NCBI RefSeq assembly: GCF_028435365.1
Contig: NZ_JAGTJJ010000039.1
Span: forward strand, 39,660-103,659
Length of the DNA: 64,000 bases
Source of the DNA: Polyangium jinanense
GTDB lineage: Bacteria; Myxococcota; Polyangia; Polyangiales; Polyangiaceae
Direction: 5' to 3'
Shown: positions 57,611 through 64,000 of the stretch, one piece after another
Layout of the letters: each line of letters begins with the position of its first letter
Position numbering within the stretch: the first letter of the stretch is position 1
The notes under the pieces: model-generated
The model's input: the letters and a program-made list of their open reading frames with translations, nothing else
The model's database searches: none
What the model was told of the DNA's origin: nothing
Made by a program: the position numbers and the translations under genes

Positions 57611-60379
57611 TTGGAGACCCTCGACCCGGCCCTTTCGAGCCTGATCACGCGCCCCCCGGAGCAGAGGCGCATCGGCCCCTTCGTCCTCGTCGAGCAGCTC
57701 GGCGCGGGCGGATACGCGCCGGTCTGGCTCGCGCGCGAGACCTACGGCAAGGCCGAGCTGCGCACGGCGGCCGTCAAGCTGTTCTCGCTCGACGTGAACG
57801 CGAACGATCGGAGCCGCATCCTCGAAGAGGCGCGCGCGCTCTGCCGCGTCGAGCACCCGAACGTGGTGCGCTTCTACGCGCTCGCCGTCGACGAAGCGGC
57901 CGGGGTCATGGGCCTCGCGATGGAGCATGTCGCCGGGCGATCGCTGGAAGACCGGATCGAGGCCGAAGGAAAGCTCTCCGTCGACGAGACGCTGCGCGTC
58001 GGCGTGGCCATCGCCTCCGCGCTCGCCGCGGTGCACGGTGCAGGCCTCGTGCACCGCGACGTCAAGCCGAGCAACATCGTCGAGGAGGCCGGCGGCGCGT
58101 ACAAGCTCATCGATTTCGGCATCGCGTCGGCGTCCTCGACCCCGGCCGCCGTCGAGGACGTGATCCCGGCCGGGCCGGACAGTGGCATGACGCCACGCGC
58201 GCTCGCCGCGACCGCGCGGATCTCGGGCCGCATCACGGGCACGTACGGCTACATCGATCCCGCGGTCTTCGGCGCGGGCGCGCCGCCCTCGGCCGCGAGT
58301 GATCTCTACGCGCTCGGCGTCACGCTGCATCGTTGCCTCTCGGGCGCGCTGCCCGCCGAGCGCATCGGCGACGAAGGCGCGCTCGATCCCGGCGTGCTCA
58401 CGGGGTACACGCGACCTCTGCCGCTCGCCGCGCGCATCGAGGGCGTCCCCCGCGCGCTCGCCGCGCTCATTGATCACCTGCTCTCGCCGCGCCCCGAAGA
58501 CAGGCCTCCGCGGGCCTCGTGGGTCGCGCACCACTTCGAGCAGATCCGTCGCGATCTCGCGGGCCGCGCGCGCGTCCTGCCCGACGAGGACGAAGGCCCG
58601 TTCCGGGGCCTTCGCCGCTTCGAAGCGCGCGATCGCGACGTCTTCTTCGGCCGCACGCCCGAGGTCGCGGCGGCGATCGAGCTCTGCCGCGGCCGCGGGC
58701 TCGTCGCGCTGGTCGGCCCCTCGGGCAGTGGGAAATCCAGCCTCGCGCGCGCGGGCATCTTGCCGGCGCTCGCCGAGGGCGGGATCGTGGGTTGGCCCGA
58801 GGTGTGGGACACGGCCATCGCCGAGCCTGGCCGTGATCCGCGCGCCGCGATCGCCGCCGCGCTCGCGCCGTTCCTCCCGAACGCCGCCACGCTCGCGCCG
58901 GGCCCGCTCTGCGAGGCCATGGCTCGGCGCGCGAGCGAGGAGGAGCGGGGCATCGTCCTCTTCGTCGATCAACTCGAAGAACTCGTCACCACCTCCTCGG
59001 GCGAGAGCCGCGAAGAAGCGGCGGCCCTGCTCGTGCGCATCGGCACGCAGCCCTTGCCCGGCGTGCGCGCGATCGTCGCGGCGCGGAGTGATCTCTTGCA
59101 TCTGCTCCTCGCGATGGGGGATCTCGGCAACACGATGGCCCGAGGCCTTTGCCGCGTGGAGCCGCTCTCGCCGACGTACTGGCGCGACAGCGTCGAGCGC
59201 GCGCTCGCGTCGTACGGCTACGCGCTCGAGGACGCCGCGCTCGCGGAGGAGCTCTTCGCGGGGATCGACGCGACGGCGGGCGCGATGCCGCTCGTCGAGT
59301 TCGCGCTGACCGAGCTCTGGAACGCGCGCGACAAGGGAAAGAAGCTGCTCTTGCGCTCGGCGCTCACGGCCGTGGGCGGCGTCGAGGGCGCGCTCGAGCG
59401 GCATGCCGAGGCGGTGCTCGCGTCGATGGAGCAGGCCGAGGAGGGCTCGATCGAGGCGGCGCGCGCCGTCTTGCTCGCGCTCACGACGGCCGAGGGAACG
59501 CGGCGTGTGATGAGCGTGGACGAGCTCGCGGCGATCGCGGGGACGCGGGCGCGCCGCGTGATCGAAGCGCTCGGCGAGGCGCGGCTCGTCGTGCCGGCCG
59601 AGGGGCCCGGGGCCTCGGTCACGCTCGCGCACGAGGCGCTCCTCTCGCGCTGGGGGCGGCTCGCGTCGTGGATCGCCGAGGCGAAGGGCGATCGGATGCT
59701 CGCCGAGGAGATCGAGCATGACGCCGCGCGGTTCGCCCGCGACGCGGAGAGCGCCACGCTCTGGCGAGGGCGAAGGCTCGAGTTCGCGAAGGAGCTCCAG
59801 CGGACGAACACGGTCCGGTTGTCGGCGGCGGCCGAGCGGTTCATCCAGGCGAGCGTGCGCGTCTCGCGGCGCGGCAGGGTGCTCGCGGCGACCGCGGGGG
59901 CGATCGTCGCGGCGTCGATCGTCGTCGGCGGGCTCGGGTACGTGCGGGCGGTGCGCGCGGAGGAGCGGGCTGCTCAGGAAAAACTCGAGCGCGAGCAGAT
60001 GGAGCGCGCCGAGGCCGAGCGGAACGACAAGGAAAAGGCAAAACTCCTGGAAGAGGTCCGCGCGACGGCGGCGCTGAACAAGGACCTCGAAGAGCGCATC
60101 CAGAAGACGCTCTCCGGGCCCACGCAGCCCGACCCGCAGGCCGCCACGTCCCCGTCCACGAACCCCGCGTCCCAGCCCGTCCTCGCGAACGTGGCGCAGG
60201 GCGGAAGCCCGATCCCGAAGCCGGCCTCGCCCACGCCGGCGGCCACGACGTCGACCCCGACGCCGGCGAGCACGTCCGCGCCGGACGCGACCGCGTCGAC
60301 CCCGACCGGCGCCCCGGTCCCCGCGACCTCGAAGGCGGACGCGAAAGGCCCCGTCACGAAACCGGACGACGAATTCTAG
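57611..60379 (+). CDS. Ser/Thr kinase fused to a STAND-type NTPase
   Basis: A protein of about 922 residues. Residues about 15-300 are a eukaryote-type kinase (LGAGGYAPVW loop, AAVKLF Lys, LVHRDVKPSNIV, KLIDFGIA). Residues about 335-720 are an nSTAND1-like NTPase: FRGLRRFEARDRDVFFGRTP, Walker A LVGPSGSGKSSLARAGILPA, Walker B GIVLFVDQLEELVTT, and a winged-helix-like region (LAHEALLSRWGRLASWIAEA). A membrane helix follows (LAATAGAIVAASIVVGGLGY), then a charged coiled coil and a Pro/Thr/Ala-rich tail. WD40 or TPR sensor repeats, usual in such proteins, are missing. The start is uncertain: no ATG fits, and TTG at 57611 is the best candidate. The next gene starts within 3 bp. Confidence 0.88.
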   Translation: METLDPALSSLITRPPEQRRIGPFVLVEQLGAGGYAPVWLARETYGKAELRTAAVKLFSLDVNANDRSRILEEARALCRVEHPNVVRFYALAVDEAAGVMGLAMEHVAGRSLEDRIEAEGKLSVDETLRVGVAIASALAAVHGAGLVHRDVKPSNIVEEAGGAYKLIDFGIASASSTPAAVEDVIPAGPDSGMTPRALAATARISGRITGTYGYIDPAVFGAGAPPSAASDLYALGVTLHRCLSGALPAERIGDEGALDPGVLTGYTRPLPLAARIEGVPRALAALIDHLLSPRPEDRPPRASWVAHHFEQIRRDLAGRARVLPDEDEGPFRGLRRFEARDRDVFFGRTPEVAAAIELCRGRGLVALVGPSGSGKSSLARAGILPALAEGGIVGWPEVWDTAIAEPGRDPRAAIAAALAPFLPNAATLAPGPLCEAMARRASEEERGIVLFVDQLEELVTTSSGESREEAAALLVRIGTQPLPGVRAIVAARSDLLHLLLAMGDLGNTMARGLCRVEPLSPTYWRDSVERALASYGYALEDAALAEELFAGIDATAGAMPLVEFALTELWNARDKGKKLLLRSALTAVGGVEGALERHAEAVLASMEQAEEGSIEAARAVLLALTTAEGTRRVMSVDELAAIAGTRARRVIEALGEARLVVPAEGPGASVTLAHEALLSRWGRLASWIAEAKGDRMLAEEIEHDAARFARDAESATLWRGRRLEFAKELQRTNTVRLSAAAERFIQASVRVSRRGRVLAATAGAIVAASIVVGGLGYVRAVRAEERAAQEKLEREQMERAEAERNDKEKAKLLEEVRATAALNKDLEERIQKTLSGPTQPDPQAATSPSTNPASQPVLANVAQGGSPIPKPASPTPAATTSTPTPASTSAPDATASTPTGAPVPATSKADAKGPVTKPDDEF

Positions 60380-60381
60380 TG

Positions 60382-61743
60382 ATGCGCGCCTCCCGAAACG
60401 CCCTCGGAATCGGCCTCGCGATGCTCCTCGGCGCCGCCGCGCTCCTCGCCCCGCGCCCCGCGTCGGCCTGCGGCCCCTACCCGCCGCCGCGCACACTCTC
60501 GCCCGCGGACAAGGCCCATGCGCAGAAGCTCTTCCAGGAGGGTCGCGCGCTCGAAGGCGAGGGCAAACTCGAACGCGCGCTCGCCCGCTACCTCGCCTCC
60601 CGCGACATCCTCCCGCGCAAATCGAACACGAAAAACGCCGCTGTTTGCCTGGACAAGCTCGGCCGCGCGGCGGAGGCGATCCCGCTTTACGAAGAGGTCC
60701 TCGATCGATTCCGCAGCGAGCTCACGCCCGAGGAGCAAAAAGCGCTCATCGACGACGTGCGGCGCCTGCGCGGCCTCGTCGCCACGCTCCACGTCGTCGA
60801 CGGCGAGGGCGCCCTCTACGTCGACGGACGAGAAATCGGCCCCCTGCCGCGCGAATGCCCACTGTACCTGCCCGCCGGCCGCCACACCGTGCGCGTCAAC
60901 CGAAGGGCCGTGCTGCTCGATCACGACCTCCCGGCCGGCGAATCGCTGCGCATCGTGGTCGGCGCGGGGCAACCGCCCCCGCCCCCTGCGCGCTCGCAGG
61001 GCTGGTTCGCGCAGGCCTTCGGCGGCCCCACGCTTGGCGGCTCCATGGATAGCAATGCCGAGCGCGACGCCCAGAGCGTCTGCACGGACCATTGCCCCTT
61101 CGCGAGCGGATTCCTCACCGGCGCGCGCGGCGGCTACATCACGGCGAACAACGTCTCCGTCGAGCTCTTCACCGGCTTCTTCTCCGTCGAATCGACGTTC
61201 GAGCGCACGCTCACGCGGGACGTCCCGGTCCCGGACGGGATCTCGACCGTCACGTACACGCTCTCGCACAGGCTCTCCCTGCGCGGCCCGTTCATGGGGC
61301 CGGCGGTCGGCTATCGGCTCGACCTCGGGCCGCGGTGGAAGGCCGTCTTCCGCGGATCCCTCGGCCTCGTCGCCGCGCAATCCTCCGATCCGGTGAGCGG
61401 CGTCGGCCGCGACGATCGTGGCCATGCCTCGCCGCTCATGTTCACGGGCACGAGCACCGTCCTCCGCTCGGCGCCCACGTTCCTCATGCCGGAGGTCGGT
61501 ATCGAGGCGAAGTTCGGCGGAATCCGCGTGGGTTTGTCCCTCGGTTACATCCTTTTCCTGGCGCAAGGAAATATCTTCAATGGTCGCGCCTTCGACGCGC
61601 AGGCGTCCTGCCCGCCCGCCGGCGACAATGGCGTCGCCTGCGCGCCGGAGACCGTGGCCGACGTGTCCGGGCAAGGGCTGCAGACCGCGCACGGCCTCAT
61701 GCAGCTCTGGATCCCTCAGCTCACCTTCGGCTTCTTGCCCTGA
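60382..61743 (+). CDS. TPR/PEGA-type protein with C-terminal outer-membrane barrel
   Basis: A 453-residue exported protein. Signal MRASRNALGIGLAMLLGAAA, cleaved near ASA. Residues about 45-130 are TPR-like (AHAQKLFQEGRALEGEGKLE, DKLGRAAEAIPLYEEVLDRF). A PEGA-type domain follows (GALYVDGREIGPLP, YLPAGRHTVRVNRRA). From about 215 on there are barrel-like strands (GFLTGARGGYITANNVSVEL, FTGFFSVESTF, GLSLGYILFL, WIPQLTFGFLP). Two cysteine pairs lie in predicted loops. The ATG at 60382 follows the kinase-STAND stop directly (a GTG at 60379 is also possible), so the two genes are probably co-expressed. Its end overlaps the convergent MYXO-CTERM gene by 23 bp. Confidence 0.78.
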   Translation: MRASRNALGIGLAMLLGAAALLAPRPASACGPYPPPRTLSPADKAHAQKLFQEGRALEGEGKLERALARYLASRDILPRKSNTKNAAVCLDKLGRAAEAIPLYEEVLDRFRSELTPEEQKALIDDVRRLRGLVATLHVVDGEGALYVDGREIGPLPRECPLYLPAGRHTVRVNRRAVLLDHDLPAGESLRIVVGAGQPPPPPARSQGWFAQAFGGPTLGGSMDSNAERDAQSVCTDHCPFASGFLTGARGGYITANNVSVELFTGFFSVESTFERTLTRDVPVPDGISTVTYTLSHRLSLRGPFMGPAVGYRLDLGPRWKAVFRGSLGLVAAQSSDPVSGVGRDDRGHASPLMFTGTSTVLRSAPTFLMPEVGIEAKFGGIRVGLSLGYILFLAQGNIFNGRAFDAQASCPPAGDNGVACAPETVADVSGQGLQTAHGLMQLWIPQLTFGFLP

Positions 61744-62398
61744 TCGCCGCGGCCATCCCGACGATCACGAACAGCCACGCGCCTCCCCCGTCCTCCTCGC
61801 CGCCCCCTGCCGCACACGAATACATCTGCGGCGGGCCGTCCGGCACGAGCGTGGGACCGCAGAATCGTTCCTTTTTGCAGACGAGGCTCGCCGGGCAATC
61901 GACATCCGACGAGCAACGCTCGTAGCACTGCGAACGACGGCAGACCCCATCGACGCCGCACGCGGTCCCGTCCCCCTGGCATTGATCGGGGAGCTGCACG
62001 CAGAAGCCCTCGCCGCTGCACGTATACGTATGACCGTCCGAAAGCCGCGGATTGCACTCGTCGATCCCAGGGATCCGACTGCACTTGCACTTGCCGCCGT
62101 TGCACGACCCACTCGGACAATCCGTGTCCTCTTCGCAATGCGGCGGCGCCGGCAAGCAATCCTTGTCCGGGCAGATGTACCCGCAGTCGCAGAGCTGCGT
62201 GGGGTTGTTCTTGCAACGCCGGATCTCGCCCTCGCAGAGCCCGCCGCTGCCGCCCGCCCCACCCGCCGGGGGCGTCTCCGGCCGGAGCGACGCAGGCTCA
62301 GGAGCGCCACCCGCGCCGTCCCCATACGCGCCGAGCAGCGCGCCCAAGCTGAGGAGCCCGAGGATCACCCGCTGGGAGAAGCGCCCCCGTTCCGCCAT
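61721..62398 (-). CDS. Cysteine-rich secreted protein with MYXO-CTERM-like tail
   Basis: A 225-residue protein. Signal peptide RGRFSQRVILGLLSLGALLG, then a Pro/Gly spacer and about 150 residues with some 24 cysteines in EGF- or keratin-like clusters (CKNNPTQLCDCGYICPDKDC, CEEDTDCPSGSCNGGKCKC, CGVDGVCRRSQCYERC, CPASLVCKKERFC). The C-terminus is a MYXO-CTERM-like sorting signal: YSCAAGGGEEDGGG, a hydrophobic helix (AWLFVIVGMAAAI) and RARSRR. It should be cut within the membrane and displayed at the cell surface. It is 9 bp downstream of the sigma-54 activator gene on the same strand and may be in its operon. Confidence 0.8.
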   Translation of the reverse strand: MAERGRFSQRVILGLLSLGALLGAYGDGAGGAPEPASLRPETPPAGGAGGSGGLCEGEIRRCKNNPTQLCDCGYICPDKDCLPAPPHCEEDTDCPSGSCNGGKCKCSRIPGIDECNPRLSDGHTYTCSGEGFCVQLPDQCQGDGTACGVDGVCRRSQCYERCSSDVDCPASLVCKKERFCGPTLVPDGPPQMYSCAAGGGEEDGGGAWLFVIVGMAAAIRARSRR

Positions 62399-62407
62399 CG
62401 CCCCCCC

Positions 62408-63820
62408 TTACCTCTTCCTCGGCCGCGGCAGATCGTACTCTTCCAGCCGGGACACGAGCGTCCGCCGCGAGATCCCCAGCATCTCGGCCGCGCGCGTCTG
62501 GTTGTGGGCGCATTTCTCCAGCGCGTCGAGGATCCGCTGCTTCTCGTCGAGCCGCTTCTGCGCCTCGCTCACGTCGAGCTCCGTGATCCGCTGCGTCGCC
62601 ATCGGCACCTCCGCAGCGGGCGTCACGGCCCTGCCCGACGGCGGCCCCGACGACCGCGCGATCCGCGGCGGCAGGTGCTCCGGGAGCACGGTGTCGCCCG
62701 CGCAGAGCACCGCGGCCCGCTCCATCGCGTTCTTCAGCTCGCGCACGTTGCCCGGGAACGCGTGCCGCTCGAGCAGCTCCCGCGCCTCGTTCGCGATGGA
62801 AGGCACGCCCTTGCGCTCGAGCTTCTTCCACGCGTCCTCGAGGAAAAACGCGGCAAGCTGGGTGATCTCCGTCTTCCGCTCGCGCAGCGGCGGCACGACG
62901 AAGGTGATCCCGTTCAGCCGGTAGAAGAGGTCCTGCCGGAACGTGCCGCGCAAGGCCTCGGCCTCGAGATCCCGGTTCGTGGCCGCGATGAACCGCACGT
63001 CGACAGGCCGCGGCGCGACCGCGCCGATCCGGAGCACCGCGCGATCTTCGAGCACGCGCAGGAGCTTGACCTGCACCGAAGGCGAGAGCTCGCCGATCTC
63101 GTCGAGGAGCACGGTGCCGCCGTCAGCCGCTTCAAAAAGCCCCTTCTTGTCCTCGGTCGCGCCGGTGAACGAGCCCTTCTTGTGCCCGAAGAGCTCGCTC
63201 TCGAGCAGGGTCTCGCTGAGCGCGGCGCAGTGCACGGCCACGAACGGCTTGCCCCGCCGCGGCGAGGCCTCGTGAATGGCCCGCGCGAGGATCTCCTTGC
63301 CGACGCCCGTCTCGCCGAGCAAAAGCACGTTGAACGGCGATCCCGCAGCCCTGCGCGCCTCCTCATGGAGCGCGCGCATGCCAGGATCCGCGACGACGAC
63401 GTGGCTCGTGGCCCCACGCCGCGCCTCGTCCGTGGCCTTCGGCCCCTCCTCGTGCCGCGCGCGCCGGACGACGGCGATGACGGAGCCAAGGACGATACAA
63501 TCCCCGAGCTCGACAGCGAACGTCTCGCCGGGCATGCGATGCACGCGGCGGGTCTCGACGGCGCTGCCCTTGTCCTCGCTCTTGCGCACGAACGTGCCGT
63601 TCGCGCTGCCCTTGTCCTCGATGCGAAGCGAGGGCCCAACGTGGAGCACAGCATGCCGGCGCGAGACAGACGCATCATCGATACGCACGTCGTTGCCCTC
63701 TCCACGCCCGATGGTGACGCTGCCCATCTTCGGCAGGACGGTCGCCGCGGCCTCGTCCCCCGCGGCATACACCACGAGCTCGAGCGTCCCTCGTTGCTCC
63801 TGCCGATCCACCTGACCCAT
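62408..63820 (-). CDS. FHA-domain sigma-54-dependent transcriptional activator
   Basis: A 470-residue regulator. The FHA domain is at about residues 30-110 (VTIGRGEGNDVRIDDASVSR, DKGSANGTFV), which binds phosphothreonine. The AAA+ domain has Walker A LGETGVGKEIL, the sigma-54 loop GSFTGA, Walker B VLLDEIGELS, and LNGITFVVPPLRERKTEITQ. The C-terminal Fis-type HTH is LEKCAHNQTRAAEMLGISRR. The substitution of Ser for Ala in GAFTGA is tolerated in active members. It is likely controlled by one of the nearby Ser/Thr kinases through its FHA domain. A repeat copy lies upstream. Confidence 0.93.
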   Translation of the reverse strand: MGQVDRQEQRGTLELVVYAAGDEAAATVLPKMGSVTIGRGEGNDVRIDDASVSRRHAVLHVGPSLRIEDKGSANGTFVRKSEDKGSAVETRRVHRMPGETFAVELGDCIVLGSVIAVVRRARHEEGPKATDEARRGATSHVVVADPGMRALHEEARRAAGSPFNVLLLGETGVGKEILARAIHEASPRRGKPFVAVHCAALSETLLESELFGHKKGSFTGATEDKKGLFEAADGGTVLLDEIGELSPSVQVKLLRVLEDRAVLRIGAVAPRPVDVRFIAATNRDLEAEALRGTFRQDLFYRLNGITFVVPPLRERKTEITQLAAFFLEDAWKKLERKGVPSIANEARELLERHAFPGNVRELKNAMERAAVLCAGDTVLPEHLPPRIARSSGPPSGRAVTPAAEVPMATQRITELDVSEAQKRLDEKQRILDALEKCAHNQTRAAEMLGISRRTLVSRLEEYDLPRPRKR

Positions 63821-63883
63821 CCTGTTCGTGTTCTCCGAAGAAGCAGGCTACGAGAAAACGAAGGCCGGAGGAAGCGGCGCGTC

Positions 63884-64000
63884 AGCATCGAGAGGCGTCG
63901 CGCCGGGGCGCTGCCCCGGACCCCGCGGGGGCTGTTCGCCCCTCGACCCGAACCAGGGCAAGCCCTGGACCATTTGGGGACGAACTGCGCGATGCGCAGT
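63884..64000 (+). repeat. Dispersed multi-hairpin repeat, copy 7 (cut by window end)
   Basis: AGCATCGAGAGGCGTCGCGC starts the left arm, as in copy 6. It continues with hairpins GGGGC/GCCCC, GGGG/CCCC, CCAGGGC-AA-GCCCTGG and the beginning of the GAACTGCGC-GAT-GCGCAGT stem at the last base of the window. It lies upstream of the sigma-54 activator start at 63820. Confidence 0.85.

Noticed and set aside
57599..60496. A 965-codon minus-strand open frame opposite the kinase-STAND gene
   Set aside because: Composition is almost only Arg, Gly, Ala, Asp and His, with no recognisable motif; the plus strand carries complete kinase and NTPase motifs.

Overview
This is a high-GC (roughly 70% by eye) chromosomal window from a bacterium that looks like a myxobacterium of the Sorangium/Polyangium type. 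That placement is an inference from gene content: many lipoproteins with glycine-rich GGAGG spacers, three eukaryote-type Ser/Thr kinases (one fused to a STAND-type NTPase), two FHA-domain sigma-54 activators, TPR/PEGA outer-membrane proteins, a MopE-type metal-binding motif, and two proteins ending in MYXO-CTERM-like sorting tails. No rRNA, tRNA, CRISPR array, phage module or recognisable transposase was seen.

Layout. 1-13.3 kb: DksA-like protein (cut by the window start), NUDIX hydrolase, HTH-receiver regulator, murein amidase, proline/alanine-rich and TPR-PEGA envelope proteins, FHA sigma-54 activator, outer-membrane barrel, PP2C phosphatase overlapping a subtilase, M48-like lipoprotein protease. 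13.3-20.6 kb: accessory-looking stretch with probable gene scraps, a Kazal-like lipoprotein, an orphan Imm5-like immunity gene, a PKD lipoprotein, a cysteine-rich lipoprotein, a murein-binding carboxypeptidase-like lipoprotein and a lone TrpF-like protein. 20.9-28.8 kb: membrane protein, tandem GST-N protein, prolyl oligopeptidase, then a likely defence/toxin-antitoxin operon: a DUF4365 domain fused to an AbiEi-type antitoxin, overlapping an AbiEii-type nucleotidyltransferase toxin and preceded by a 43-bp tandem repeat array. 28.8-39.6 kb: lipoproteins, two Ser/Thr kinases, membrane proteins, an Lgt-like transferase, a CPBP protease and a MopE/MYXO-CTERM protein. 39.7-43.0 kb: pyruvate dehydrogenase operon pdhA-pdhB-pdhC. 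43-50 kb: VWA-like lipoprotein, MarC protein, QueD/PTR1-like pterin pair, cytochrome P450, large lipoprotein. 50-57.5 kb: hydrolase, methionine-salvage genes mtnC, mtnD and mtnB with a phosphate-selective-type porin between them, a glycosyltransferase remnant and small proteins. 57.6-64 kb: kinase-STAND fusion, TPR/PEGA barrel protein, MYXO-CTERM protein, FHA sigma-54 activator.

The most striking non-coding feature is a family of seven dispersed repeats (about 180-415 bp; at 8.5, 15.5, 20.6, 31.2, 50.2, 56.0 and 63.9 kb). Complete copies have two mirror-image arms, each a run of four short hairpins, around a variable core with inverted ends. Stem sequences differ between arms but both sides of each stem change together, so the fold rather than the sequence is kept. 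Three copies fill the gap between convergent genes, one carries a nested insertion with its own inverted repeat, and one abuts a truncated gene. They look like a non-autonomous structured mobile repeat.

Many of the long open frames on the opposite strand of real genes are artefacts of GC-rich codon usage and are not annotated.
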